64,000 bases of DNA from Symbiodinium kawagutii (Eukaryota; Sar; Dinophyceae; Suessiales; Symbiodiniaceae). This document shows, one piece after another, positions 39,701 through 54,800 of the stretch; the first letter of the stretch is position 1, and every line of letters begins with the position of its first letter. Under the pieces are notes generated by a model, which was not told the origin of the DNA, ran no database searches, and was given only the letters and a program-made list of their open reading frames with translations. Made by a program: the position numbers and the translations under genes. The stretch lies in NCBI GenBank assembly GCA_009767595.1, contig VSDK01013462.1:582897-646896 (forward strand), read 5' to 3'.

Positions 39701-42700
39701 GTGAAAAAACCTGATCTGTTTTATATTGTGATGTGCGCGCACCACGTAGAAGTTGTCCGAGTATAACCCGATAATGGCTACCCAGGATGAAGCTAAACCC
39801 CTGGTTGATGATCACTAGGGGGATATCCCCTAAAAGCTTTTGTTTTTCCATTAAATTGGGAACCCCCCTAGTGATCATCAACCAGGGGTGGCTCGCTTCA
39901 TCCTGGGGAGCCATTAACCCCGTTACGAAACCCATGAGATCTGTGACTCACGAAGTGGTGGTGCACATCCGACCTCCCGCGCCTCCAACTCCTCGAGGAT
40001 CTCCGCCGCCTTGGGAGCATCACCACGGCTACCCCAGGCATCCACCAGGGCGCAGCACGCCTTGACACCTCGCGGAGGGCGAGGTTGAGATCAGTGGGAA
40101 GGGAAGATCTACAGGAAAGCGTTGTTATATCTAGATAGGTGTAGATTGATGTAGATAGATATGTATAGATTCATGATGATTTATGTATACATATATGTCT
40201 ATACATATATATATATATATATGCGGGTGTGTTTACATATATAGAGGAGTGTCCTGTAGTTTTTTCCCATTGACCAATCCACTGATATTACGGGCTACTG
40301 ATGGATGGTGATTATGGGGCCATACATGCTTATATTGATACCGTCAACTGGTTGTTGGTGGGCATGATGAATCTAAAGGATGATAATCCAAAGTCACACA
40401 CAGAGGATAGAATCTCGCAATGGGTGGACAAAGATGGATGATGATGTTTGGGGTACCAGCCAATGCTCTGAGGAGCCATAGCAGTCGATAACCAATTATA
40501 ATGATGGGGTCATCCTGGTGTGGTGGCACTGGTGACTTGCTTATACTGGGGACAATCATGAATAATTCGCAATGATTAGACTCTGTAGATGGTGTAAGAT
40601 GGTACTTATTCACCGGAACAAAATGCAATACCATCTAAAACCATCTAGTAATGAGCCATTCAAAACAGAGTACATTGGTTTTATTGGTATTTCTAATGCT
40701 CACCCAAAAGTAGGCACCAATGAACTCTGTGGCCAACACAAGGCTTCAAGGCACATGTTTCCCATGGTGCCACCCTACCTGGTTCGAGACCACAGGCCAG
40801 CATTCGTCGGAACCACTGCGTCGCTTCCTGTGCCGCTCAGCGCTATGGATTTCCGAGGAAGCCTGGCTAGAAGAAGATAGTAGAAAATCTCCAGATTGAA
40901 AGGATTATGCATGTATGGGCACATGATGCATATATATATATAAATATCTCAAAAAATCTATATTACTATATGCACTTATGAATAAATTCTGTTCGTGTAG
41001 CTTCGTTTGGTATATTTCCGAGATGTGCGCCTTCGTGCTTGTGTGTGTGTGTGCGTGTCTTAAAGGATGCATACTGCGTCGTCGCAATTCGCATTTGAGA
41101 AAGATGCAGGTTGCAAGATGTCTCACTGAAGATATGGTACCCCACTGCTACTACAGCTAAGACCACACTAAGAACATCCAAGGGTGGTGTTAATGGTGGC
41201 AAGCATAGGGATGTGGGGGCGGTAGATAGGGCCCTTCCCAAGCCATGGCTGAGCACCCCAAAAGTGCTTGGATTTTGGATCCATGCTATTATGCCATGAC
41301 ATGAACACAACACAAATCACCAAAAATGGTACCTAAAGTGGTGTTTAATCGTTGTTATTGTTGCTTATCATGTTTAAAATGTTGCCAAGTTTCACCATTA
41401 TTGTTGGAGTTACAACCCTTCTCTTCAACCCAATAATAATCCTAGCTTTGCCTCTACCCTCGGTTCTCCCTCGAAAAAATCCCACGTTTCTGGCCGTGCT
41501 GCGCACCTCCGCTCGCCCAGCTGTGGCCAGCGCCGCAAGCAAGGCCTCAAAGGCCTCGGGACCGACCTGCGCGGAGTCGGAGGGGGCGGTGATGGCTGTG
41601 TTGGGTGGTTATTTGATGGCTATTTGATGGTTATTTGGTGGTCAATGCTGGTTATTTGATGGTTATCTGGTGGTTGTGGATGGTTTTTTGGTGATCAATG
41701 ATGGTCATTTAAGGTTATCTGGTGGTGAATTCATGCTTACTTGATGCTCATTTGATGGTTAACTGATGGTTAACTGATGGTGAACTGATGGTTAATTAAT
41801 GATGTAATGATGGTTGTTTGATGGGTCAGGTGGGTTATTTGGTGGTGGATTGATGGTTGATGTTTAGTTGGTGGTTGATGGTCAGGGCATATTGATGGTG
41901 AACTATCTCCTAATGATGGTTTATTGAATGGTTGATTTAACGACGATTTAATGATGAGTTAATGAGTTCACCATTCAATCAACCATCAATCTACCATTAA
42001 GCATAGGTGACCCATTTAATAAGGCTTAGTTGTGGTGAGCCATTAGGTACCTATGCACCATTTTGTAAATAGGGGTGATTTGGGGTTAGTGTTTACCAAC
42101 AAAAAATAGTGATTAGCTTGGTTTCCAGGTGAGTTACACAGAGTATCAACCATCCACTATTAGGCCATCGAATTTCATGGATTGTTGATGCTTAGCTGCT
42201 GGTCAATTGATGGTTAATGACATCAAGCGGTCGCCCATTGATGGTTTTTGGATGATAGTGGATTGTGTGAGTTGGTGGTTAGTTGATGGCTAGTTGATGG
42301 TTAGTTGATGGTTGGTTGATGGTGACCTAGTGGTGAATGGAAATTGATGGGTTACCCTCCAGTAAACCAATCTGGAAATGGTGTATTGCCATGTTCCACA
42401 GGGAAACCGTGGGAAATCAGTTATAAATGCTGGATGTTCCATTGCTATATTAGTTTAGCAAAGGGTAATGATGATGGTTCTATGATGGTGAATAGTTTGA
42501 TCATGATTCATTGATCTTACCGGGATGGTCAATGATGGTTGATGGCTAAGGTCAACTGATTGTGGGTGGTTCTTGGATGATAGTGGATATGGTCAATGAT
42601 GGTCAGCCAATGGTTTCCTATAAACAATGAGGGCTCGCGGAGGTTATTCATGGTTGATACTGCCTGCATGCAACAAAATATTGATCATAGGCCAAAACTG

Positions 42701-45700
42701 AACGGCTGATGTTTGATAATGAATACTTACTAAATGATTAATGACTGCCGACTAATGACAATGTGATCGATTTGCACGGATGATTGACCAGACTTGCTTG
42801 AAAAGAGCAACATCGTTGAAGTTACATATCCTACTTGTGAAACTCCAGCAGGAAACCCCTGACGCCATTTTCTTCCCAATGTTTCACCATCTTGTCACCC
42901 AACTTTGGCAACAAGTACTAGTTGCATATATCATATAACCAACAACAATAGGGGGTCCTAGTGGTTGATAAATGCTTCCTCCGTGTTGTCACCCAACGAA
43001 CTGCTTAAACAATTACTGTAAACAACTAACCCGACCAGTCGCTCGCCGAACTGCCGAACTGCTTCACCTGCTCGCCAGCCGCCAGAGCTTCTAGAAGCTG
43101 AGTAGAGGCCTCGACGTACGTGAGATGCAGGGCCTATCCGAGTGAAAATGATGTTCAATACCTATCAAGGCTTATGACAGGCTTGAGGCGTATAGGTTGA
43201 CCATGATGTTCATTGTCAATACTGGCTGGAAACCGTTGAACAGTGAAGAGGCAATTGACAATATTCATCATTTTTAGTAAATAACAATCATTATCATCAA
43301 TAATGCTTCATGGTAGGGGATAAGAACCAACAGTTTACCCCGTAACCAGGTAGGTCATGGTAAGTTGGTCACAGGATTTATTGGGCATTCAACCAGTGGA
43401 CCCGCCCAGCAACGGTGGCGATTGGTCCGCTGGGTTCAACCATCCGACCCGCTCGGCCCGCTCGGCCCGCCTTCGGGGCCCTGGAGGTAGTCAGTAGCAA
43501 GCACTGGAAGTGATTAATGTCCTTACACTATGAGCTATGTTCCATCACCATTGTTTCAGCCATTTATAAGCTATCATACTTCATTAGCATAGATTAATTA
43601 ATCATGAATGATTTGCTTCAGCCGCTTATAAGCTATCTTCAATCGCCATTCGCCACTAATGCTGAAGGTATGCACACAATAGCCTCTATTGAGCAGGATC
43701 GATGATAACAATCAACTTCCAGTAACGGTTGGTTCAATCATTTGACGGTTCGGCCCTAGGGTTCCCCGGGCATCCCGACATCCCTTCATGCAGCCAAGGC
43801 ACAGATGTGTATATTCATATGGTATTTACAATACATTCTTGGCTTTCGTCATGGATGATGGATCTGAATGTGGCATCATTGAAAACGAACATATGGGTCG
43901 GAAGTCCGTTTCAACAAGAGCATCTTTTTTGGTTGCATTCTGTTTTTTTGAATGCTGTAGAACATAAAACCCTGTAAGGGTCGTCGATTTTCGAAGACTG
44001 CTTTCCAAACATGTTGTTACAACGTGTAAAAACCCCTGCGCTCCCCATGCAAAATGAGTCTGGCTTCAAACACCTTGGTTTTTGTGGGTCAAAATGCATG
44101 CGCACGCCCATCTCGGACGCTGACAGTCAGCCTTTTTTCTTCTTCCGTGGGTCCTATACATCCCACAAGGGTTTTTGAAAGGCATCCTTTGGGGACACCA
44201 AGCCTGAGCTAGCGATGAAGCAAAGCCATAGGATCCACGTAGAAAGGCCCATCTGTCAGAAAGGAATGACAACTTCTCTGAGACGATGGCAACTTCTCTG
44301 AAACGATGACAACTTCTCTGCAACGTAGCCGTGCAAGCAACATTTGCACTTCATTCCGCAACAAGTAAACACGAACGTTATTAGGCGGCCCTGTGATACG
44401 ATGACAACTTCTCTGAAACGATGACAACTATGACAACTTCTCTGCAACGTAGCCGTGCAAGCAACATTTGCACTTCATTCCGAAGCAACATTGGCATGTC
44501 ATCAGGACAGCACACATGAAGCACCATGCTGAGGTCAGCAGATCGAGGTTGCCAGCTCGCCCAAGGTGGACGTCCAGCAGCCACAAGAAGCCATGCCAAC
44601 GACAACGACAAACGAACAACGAGGTCTATCCGGTCCATGACCGGAGACGAAAAACAGCCTCGAGCAGAAAGACAAGCGTAGTACCTGCAGTTTTGGCTCG
44701 GGGAACCTCAGGGCTGGAAGGGCATTCGAGCATCATTATAAGTCATGAACCGAATGACCCGTGGGCCAACCAGGTTGGGGATGATGAAAACAACTGTAGT
44801 TGTACTTGTGATTAACCATTAATCACCGGTGGCTTTCCATGGACAATTATTACTGTGATAATAAAAATTTGCCCACTGTATTTCATCAGTGATGATCATG
44901 ATCCATTGTGATAGTGACTATAGTTATCATAATACCCATTGTTCTCACCGCTGTTCATAATCATTGTGAATTCACCAATGATTGTCATTACTAGTCATTA
45001 CCAATAATCATTGATCCAATATTGTTATTTCTATGGATCACTAGAATGGTATAATCATTATTTACCAATGATTGAGCTACCATGAACCCCTGGTGGCTTC
45101 TAGTAATCGTGTCCCACTGGTTATAACGATGATTGTCCATAATAGTGGATCAATGATCAGGACTATCATGACTATTGATCCAGTACTATTGATCCAATAG
45201 ATGATGGTTTAGAATCCTTTGATCCATTAGATCCATTAGATGATGGCTTCGAACCATTGATCCATTACTATTATTACAGGACCCACGTGGCTTATTACCC
45301 ATGGTTCTAACTCATCAGCTTTCGCAGCTCTCCATGGCATCGCCCAGTGATCGGCCGGGTGCCGCCCAGGCTCTCCGGTGACGGCACCGCTCTGCGCCAA
45401 ACGGAGGACCACCAGAGTTGCGTTGTCCGCCTGCGTGGCTCAGGAGCTTGGGTGAATCATGGCTGGTTGGTACTGGTTGGCTAGTGGTGGTTAGTGGTGG
45501 TTAGTACTGGCTAGTGGTGGTGAGTGGTGGTGAGTGGTGGTTAGTAGCGGTTAGTGCTGGTTGGTGGTGGTTAGTGGTGGTTGGTGGTGGTTAGTACTGG
45601 CTAGTACTGGCTACTGGTGGTTGGTAATGATTCGTACGGCTGGTTCGTAATGGTTAATAGTGGGTGTCATGTTGGGTCGCTGGTGAGTTGGCCAATGATG

Positions 45701-48700
45701 GCTACTGGCGGTGTGGATCTTGATGGGTAGCTCATCGATGATTCATGGTGGTTTATAATGCTCCACAAGGGATTATTGATGAGCATTATACGGTGGTTGA
45801 TTATGAGGCATGATCACTGTTATAATCACTTGTGGAGCATTATATCATAATTATATACAGTGCTATAAACCACCATCGATTATGGATTGATGATGGTTGA
45901 TGACTGTTGGTCAATCAGCAACATACAGATTCTTAATCGGGGTCAATAGTGGCTAGTCATGGTCGGTCATTTTGTAATAGCTCGCAGCGGCTAATCATGG
46001 GGAATGCCAATAGCAAGCGACAGCAGTGGGGGTTAAAAATCGTTGATGGATGTTTCGTATGGATTGGGTATGGTCAACATTGTTTTGACCATTTTTCATG
46101 GGGTTCTATAGGGATTGAGAGTGTTTGATTTTACAGATAATCGTTGCAGAAGAGGAACAATGATGGCTATTTCCTCATGTTTGATTCTAATTAATTACTT
46201 GTCTAATGATGGTCGATCGTGGATCTTCCGGGTCAGAATTGCTAACGTGCAACCAATTTGGTAATGTAATGACTGCTAGTGAAGCAATTGCGCCACCATG
46301 ACCAATGGTTGACCATGGTCAATCATGGTGCTAAGCAGTACAGAGTGTGGTCAACCATTCTTTCACTGGTCATCATCCAATATGATCTACCAGTATCCAC
46401 CATCATTGATCATGAAGCCCTACTCTGGGCAGCAACTACTATGAGATTTGGGTGACCACAGTCGTATACAAGCTGGCGGTTGAACCACCCAAAATATCCA
46501 CTGGCCAAATCATGATTGTGTGGAGTTCACCTTTCAACGAAGCTTGCAATAGGTAGAAATCGCTTATACAACCATTCGTTCAAAATACCTGCAAGCATCA
46601 GAAACATGCCCCAAACATATCGCTTCTTCTTTGAGTTTGTGCTCTTTAGATACACCTAGATTTGTTTGGGCACTGTTGGTTGGGCATATTCAAACTAAAT
46701 ACGGCAGATCTCTTAAACATACACGTTACTCTCTGGTAAAAAAAACCTGGAAGTGATAAAATCTCCAATGCATAGTTGGTTTTCATACTAACTCCGGTGA
46801 TGTTTGCCTTCCACGTCAGTTTTCAAGAGAGTACATGAAACATCTCATTTACTACTGTAAAGAACCATGATTAAAAAGTAAATAACCATGGTAAAGAACC
46901 AAACATGGCAAACATGGCTTTCCTCCGGTGCATGTTCTCACACCGTGCGCCTCTTTCTCGGCAGCTCCGTCTGCGTCCTCACACGACCATAGGTGTTTGC
47001 CAGCACATATGTCACCGCTGATACAAATCGAATGGTCAGTAAGCTGATTAACAACCAATGGTTAGTAATAGCTAATAATGGTAATAATAACTGCTAATAA
47101 TAGCTAATATTACGCACAGACGCCATGGTTTGCCCGGAGGGCAAACCATGGCTGTTCCTATCAGTTGAACATTGCTCGAAGAATCAGTGAGAAACACTGG
47201 CTAAACGCAGCGATTTAGGGTTTTAGGGTTTTGAGGTTTAGGTTTTAGTGTTTAGGGTTTTAGGGTTTAGGGTTTAGGGTTTTAGCATTTTAGGGTTTAG
47301 GGCTCAGGGCTTCTTGATTCTCAGAGTTTCAAAACAACGGGCCTGCGCAGGGTTTTGAACAGTTGACAAGATTAACTTCTGGGCAGGCTTTGTGCATCCG
47401 GGCAAACCATGGATCTTGCCGTAATATTAGCTAATAAACTAATAAAGGTAATGTAATAAATGCTTGTTAATCAGGGATAAAATTGATGCCTCCAACCCAA
47501 ATCCGTTTTGTTTGGGTGGTGTTGGCTGTATACCCATTCCTTGGCAAATTGTCAGGGTTCCGTCAGTGGCAATGCTGCATTGGCCTCATGATGTGCTGAG
47601 TTTCCTTTTGGCGAAAGGAATTCCATTTCACTATGAAGCCATTATAAACGGAAATAGCATTCACAGAAATGAGCTACTGTGACTTTCCATTTCACTTCCC
47701 CACGCACGCAGTAGCATTCTCAACCCATCATTTGGCCCGCTACCGCTGGGTTCCATCCGTTTTGGATGCCACCACCTTGGCACCAGCTGACGCTTGCGGC
47801 GCGAAACCGCGTGTCCTTCAATTCGTCCACCAGCACAGCTGCAGTATCCGCATCTTGGATGTGACCTGCGCACAGGTTGTTTACCAGCTCAGGTGGGTCA
47901 TTTGAGGTGGTTCATGGCGCTGCCACCGCTAGTGCTTCGCCATTTGGTGCTGGTTTGTTACCAAATCCTGAGACTTGAAAATGCTTCACCAGCGCCTGCT
48001 CAACTTGCGAATGGATTTTCCATATGGGGGGTCTTCAAATTGGGGGTTCCCCAAGTTATGGTTGGTTTACTACCTATAAATGGTTGATGAAGGATGATTT
48101 GGGGGTTCCCCCATTTTAAGAAACTATCACAGGGCCTACAAAATATGGTATAAAACGAAACATGTCGCACTATGGCTCCGTGTCATTTAAGCCACTACCA
48201 ACTACCAGGTCGTTGGTTGCCAAAAAGAACAGTCAGCTGAGTGCTTTTGACAGCGTTTGTGCATCGTTTCACAGCGTTTCTCATTCAACACAGGCAACCG
48301 ATGCCAAAGATGGTTGTGAGTTCACGCAGAATACTCCTCGTTTTCGCACCACGGGCTTTGTTTGGATGTTCATCTACTGGAACAATTCTGCTTGTAGTTT
48401 GCAAGTCCGCCCAACTAAACAACAACTTATGCCCCAAGCAACCACGCCCCCAGCCATCAGTTGGCTCTTCATGTCCGGGTGCCACATGGCGAATGTTCAT
48501 CTGCTAAGTCAAAGCGCTGAATCTATGGCCTAACGGCACCAATCCTCCTGGACAAATAGGGAGTCATGTAGTTCCACCCAGCTGAGTGAAAACTGTCCAA
48601 CCCCCCAAGTCCCAACACCAACATAGCTGACGCACCATCATCAACCAGCTCATGGACCAGCTCATTTAGCACATTATGTGGCTCTTTACCAGCTTTTAAA

Positions 48701-48797
48701 CATGTTTCAACTATGAATCGCCATCATGAACCAACATCAACCCCTGTTGTTGCTTACCACCCTGAACCACCATCACCAAGCATCATCACCAATCACC

Positions 48798-48835
<38 letters not shown>

Positions 48836-51800
48836 CCATTATCATCACCATCATCATCACCATCATCATCACCATCATCATCACCATCATCATCATCATC
48901 ACCATCATCATCACCATCATCACCATCATCATCACCATCATCATCATCATCATCATCACCATCATCACCATCATCATCATCATCACCATCATCATCACCA
49001 TCATCATCACCATCATCATCACCATCATCATCACCATCATCATCATCATCACCATCATCATCACCATCATCATCATAATCATCACCATCATCACCATCAT
49101 CATCACCATCATCATCACCATCATCATCACCATCATCATCATCATCATCATCATCATCACCATCATCATCATCATAATCATCACCATCATCACCATCATC
49201 ATCACCATCATCATCACCATCATCATCATCACCATCATCATCACCATCATCATCATCATCATCATCATCAATTCTCATTCACCATGCCTTACCCCATCCT
49301 CAAGCACCCTCCTTAGGTCCTCAACGCCATTCGCAACGCCACCCCGGGGCCCCGCGGGGCCCGGCTGCACCGTCGCCTGCATCCACCATGCGGCTGAACC
49401 ACGAGGCGCTCCGTTGCGCGTCGCCGGCCTTCAGCCAGGCAGTGGCGACGCGGGTGAAGCAACTCCTGGGGAGGCCGCGGTGGCGGCCCCTGGGTGGCCA
49501 CCAGGCTTGGAGCCTTGGGAGCTTGGCTAGTCTTTGAGCTCCAGAGGGTCAGATATTCATCATGAATCTTGCAAATCTTGCGAGATGTAGTGGGCATCTT
49601 CATGGTTTCAGCAATTGTTGCTCCTAGAAATGAAACCTGTTAAACGATTCCCGGGTGCTTGGGGATGTTCATTCTAGATCACATGCCCATATGTTCGGCT
49701 GTTTTGGTGAACCGGAATGATGGTGCAATCTCGGCATCAGCGATTCTCAGCTCCCGATTCCCATGGCCCCTGTCCTATCAGGTTCCAGTCCATCTTGAAT
49801 GCACCTCTCTAGCCATGCCTGCACGGGCTCATGTGAGATCTTTCTTCATTAGGCCATGCGGCGGTGAGGTAAGCGGTGATGTCTCTGCAACAGCAAGAGT
49901 TGACAATGCTTGAACGGTTTGGCGGGTCAAACGATTTAGATCTGGACCACTTTTATCACTTGAAGTCATCCACTAATCAACTCTATCAATTAGCGTCGAC
50001 CATTGTTGACCATTGTTGACCATTGTTGAATGGTTGTCATTCACCATATGGGTGCTTCTCACAATAGAGATAACACCCAAACCATCACCAGTCTGACCTC
50101 GGGTACTGCGCCTCAGCCTCCGCTGGCTCGCTCATCTTCAACAGCTTCTTCACCAAGGGCCGGCTGCGTCGCAGAGCATACAACTTGGGTTGGTCAAAGT
50201 AGTAACGAAGCTCTTCCGCCTGGGACGAGATTTGGAATGGCTGAAGGTTGCTTGGGAAATGTTGGAAGTTGGTCCTGGTTGGCGATGAACCAAGAACAGT
50301 TCTGGTTGATTTCTGGTTCAGCATTGTGACTTCATGGTTGGTGATGGTTCGTTGATGACGGCGAATGGATGGTTGATTAAGGTAGCGATTAGTTGATGAT
50401 GGTAAGAATATGGCTAGTTGATGATGGTAACGATGGATAGTTGATGATCATGGTGATGATGGATAGCAACGTAGGTAACTGGTTTACAAGAAATCAGCTC
50501 ATTAATTCTCACCAAGCTCACAACATAACAGCTATATTCATATATGAATGGTCTATGCTTAGTTATGCAGACTAATACCTAACTCATGTAAGCTCTTGCG
50601 ACATAGCAGGGGAGCAAAGAGTTGGTGCAAGCGGTTGGTCAATGGTGGAATGAAGAAAACTGCCAACAATATGTCATAAGCAATGATAGTTGATTATGAT
50701 GAGGATGGTAACAATGGCTAGTTGATTATGATGAGGATTATCATGATGATGATGATGATGATGATGATGACGACGATGACGATGATGATGATGATGATGA
50801 CGACGATGATGATGATGATGATAATGAACAAAATAGTATGTTGGTGGTCTTTAACAATCCGATGATTCAAAGATGTTTGATACTGATAGCCATAAAGAGC
50901 ACGGTGGTAAACTCATCAACGATAATTACATGTAATTACGTTTGATTATGGTTCATGATTGTGTACTGATGATTATGAATGGTTGTTCAAATGGTGTACT
51001 GTATAGTAAGCAACAACCAGCAATGACAAAGAAATATGCCAAAAGTGCGTTCGCATGTTTCTGGTCACCCTTTGGTAGATTAAGCTGGCACAAATCAGCC
51101 ATATACAAGTAGCTTTCCGGGGTTGATTTACTGTACACAAGCCATATACCCAATAAGCGAAAAAACAACCATGCACCAATGAATTTCACAGTTGACTCAG
51201 CCATATACCAATATGGTTGGTGAATTTCCAGCTATCTTACAGAGGGTAAGAGTTGCACATATCCAAGGAAAAACTAGGGGTTCTCCGGTGCACTACGGGG
51301 TTTAGACCCAGGAAACCCCCGGTCACCATCATGCCAATGTTGCTGATCTCATTGAAGAGAATAACCACTCATGATTTAAGCTGACTTACTGCAATCCATC
51401 TTTGCCAAAACAGTTCATGTTTTGGCTTTAAATGGAACCATAAACCATGAACTTGCTGACTAGGATCATTGTTGGGCGGCTAGTGGATGGCTATTGGTTC
51501 CAAACAAAACAAGTAACATCGAGAAAATTGCCTTGGAAACAGCCAACCATCAACCCCTGGTCGGCCTCATCGAGCTGTAGCAAGCGATTCTGCATCCTAA
51601 GTCACGGCTGTTGTGGTCACCGGGGACACAGCTGAAACTCGCAGCTGGGATCATTACTTGGAGGTCTTTCTAAGGCGCTGAAAAGCACAGCAAGGAACGA
51701 CTTGCTACGACATGGGGCAGCCCAGCGGATGGAACGAGGGAAGCCCCGGCTTACAAAATATCAAGGCAATGAACACATAGATACACACAGCCATCTGGAC

Positions 51801-54800
51801 TTACAACAACGCTCTTCCACGCAAGGTACAAGCATGCTATTCACAATGACTTGCCATCTCCTCGTTGCCACCCCACAACGCGCTTAGTCCAGGGGTCTAA
51901 GCCCAAGAACAGGCCAACATCAACTGGCCAGCTGGTAGTTGATGCTGGTTGATGGTGCTCATGGCTAATGATGCTTGATCATGCCTACAATGATGGGTAG
52001 TAGTGCTCACAATGATTCATGTGATGCTTATGCCATTCAAACATGTTTGATTCATAATGAATACCAGGAATACCATGAGCATAAAATCATCAGCTTTCTC
52101 ATAATGATGCTATTCATGGTTGATGATGGTTCATGCTGGCACATCATGGCTCGGTGACTCCCCGTCGGTCAACTGGTCAGCTGGATTTGATTCAGACCCT
52201 CATGATGAACCACCTTCGGTGATCGACCATATGAATGTAAAAGCCATGGAAAAACATATGGGTAATGGTGATACCAATGTATAATGAATATAGATATGCT
52301 AAGAGATGGCTGATGATTCATGATGATTGTGATGTTATGTTCTATACATCTATATATACATTATACCCTGGTTCATTCAAGTACAAATTCATTCAGGCTT
52401 CATGAAACTTTAAATGCTTGGCATCTGACCACGGCCATGCCGTAACAGTCACCATGGAACTTCACGCCCTTCATCGCCTTCAAAAGCCCCTTGCTGCCAA
52501 GTGGCACGGCCAGCAACCGCATGGAGGGTTTCCTCGCAGCGTCGCAACAGCGGCATCCCAAGGTCGTGAGTTCTAAAAGAACCATTTCGCATGTGCAACG
52601 CATTCCGATGTGTCGCGCAGCTCACTAAGGCCCTTAGGTGGTATGTTCCTGTAGTTCTTAGGCCAGCCATACGTATCGTGTGCGCTCTGTGGCGAGAAAA
52701 GGACTTTGGTGCTCACTGCCCTACCTGTGGCCTGCATGGTAGCGGAGCCCGTCCTACGGGTTTTTCTTCCTTGGGAGGATCCAGGGGGTTCGTGGGCATC
52801 CCACGGGTTTGAGGCGACAGGATGACAGTGACACGGACAAAGGATGGAGTACCTGGTTGGAATGGGGACCCTGCTACATGGCTAGAGTTTCGTCAAGCAG
52901 CTCGGTTGTATGTTGCTTCGACGAAGGTGGAGGCCCGGTACACTTGTGGACCACGTATCGCTGCTGAGCTGACAGGGTCGGCAAAAACTGCCATCATGGG
53001 ACGAAAGGCTAGTTTGTTTAGCGATGCTCAAGGTACCGAAGGTCTTCTCCAACACTTACAAGTCATGGTGGGGGAACCAGCTTTACCAGAGGTTGGCAAC
53101 TTCATGAGACAGTACTTCAGGGTGCTTCGAAGGAAAAAGGGGGAATCCATGAGTGCGTATTGTGTACGTCATAGAGATGAATATGAGAAGATGTGCCGCT
53201 CTCTTGCTAGAATGGTTCGGGAGCAGAAGCAGCAGGGAACTAGCAACACAAGAAACACCATGGACCCTTCACATGTTCCTCAAGGCACCCGGGCAAACTC
53301 TACCACTTCGACCCCCTCTGAGACACCTGAGGGCCCACAACCTGACCATGGGGGAAGTGGTACGGCAGATGACTCCAATACAGATGATTGGTGGCGTGAT
53401 GATTGGCGATGGCCTCACAGCTGGTCATCCTATGGATCGTACTGGGGCTATGCTCGATGGAACTCATATGGTTGGGGAAACACTAGTGGGTACCAATCCA
53501 GGCACAGTACCACTAGTGCATGTGACCATGAAGAGGACGACATGATCCAGATTTTACCAGATGCGGTCCAGGGATGGTTCTTGTTGGAGAAGGCCGGTTT
53601 GAGTTCACTGGAGAAATCAGTGATCCAGGGCGAGATCAAAGGCAACTTCACCATGGCAGGTGTCGAGAATGCCCTCCGATCTCACTGGCCAGACGACCAG
53701 CTTCGAAGGCATGATGGAGAGTCACGACACCAAGCCAACTTTGGAGATGCTGATGAAGACGAAGATGAAGCACCACCTACAGAATGGGATGAGGCATACT
53801 TTGAAGACTGGACCCAGGACGCAGTAGAATGCTTCCAAGCTGCATGCCAAGAAGAGCATCAAGCATGGGCACAGCTTCAACAAGCCAGACGCACTTTGAA
53901 GGATGCTCGAGCAAAACAACACGAAGTGCGTATGTCCCGCAAGTTCTTCAAGGGCAATGGATCCAAGGCAAATGCCACCGCAATGAAGGTGACAGGTCCT
54001 GTTGGGCAGAAGCCCACGAGAGGACAATGCTTCAAATGCGGGGGATTTGGCCACATTGCCCGTGAGTGTCCAAACCGTGAGCCATCGAACCAAGCGGCTC
54101 AGGTGATTGAAGAGGCAGAGTACACCGACAAGAAGGACTATGAGGCCGAAGAGGGCTTTGCAACGTTCCAGTCCAAGAAGAGTCAGATCCTCTTGGGCAC
54201 GCATCATGAAGGCCATTTTGGCCACGGTCAGGTTTCAGTGAGCTCAGTGGATCAGTACAGTTTTGGTACCTCGGATGCAAGGGTCTCTACCGAAGGGGCA
54301 GTTGTTCAAGGAAAAGCTGTCATCGATGGGGGGGCCACCAAGACTATGGGATCTTTACATGCAGTGGAATGTCTCAGCCGCAGACACCAACAACAAAATG
54401 GTAGCACAGGTATGATTACCCTCAACACCAAAGACAGACCTGTGTTCGGCTTTGGCAACTCTCAACGCTCTCGATGCATGTCAACATGTACCATGAAACT
54501 TCCTTCAGATGATCATGACATGAGCTTGAAGATTCACGTTTTGGAAGCGGGGAACGCACCGGTCTTGCTGTCGGTCTCGTCACTGCGATCTATGGGGGCT
54601 ATCATAGACTATGCTAGGGATGAGGCTGTTTTCACCAAGATCGACCCAAAAGTGATAGTGAAGCTGGAACAATCAGCGGCTGGACATCAACTTCTTCCAC
54701 TTGCAGAAGATTTCCTGAGAGCCGGGGTACGAAGACCACAAGCCATTCACAACTTGTGGCATGTAGGTAGGATAGAATAGGAAACCAGACTCAGCCCAAG

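Noticed and set aside
41598..42330. Regularly repeated TGATGGTTA units considered as a CRISPR-like array
   Set aside because: Units are short, contiguous and degenerate, with no constant repeat/unique spacer structure, and the genome is eukaryotic.
47215..47316. Telomere end of a chromosome
   Set aside because: Only about 100 bp, degenerate, and flanked on both sides by ordinary gene-bearing sequence.
48726..49316. Long open frames giving poly-His, poly-Asp-Gly, poly-Met or poly-Ser-Pro
   Set aside because: All six frames are open because the DNA is an ATC microsatellite; no unique sequence or gene context. The same applies at 31111-31440.
52572..52736. A host gene starting in the LTR (73-codon frame beginning MCNAFRCVAQLT)
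   Set aside because: The same frame occurs in both LTR copies and runs into element sequence; no other sign of coding.
53153..53545. 130-codon frame inside gag
   Set aside because: Overlaps the Trp/Tyr-rich part of Gag, with Met/Gly/Thr-rich shadow composition and no support comparable to the nested ORF in pol.
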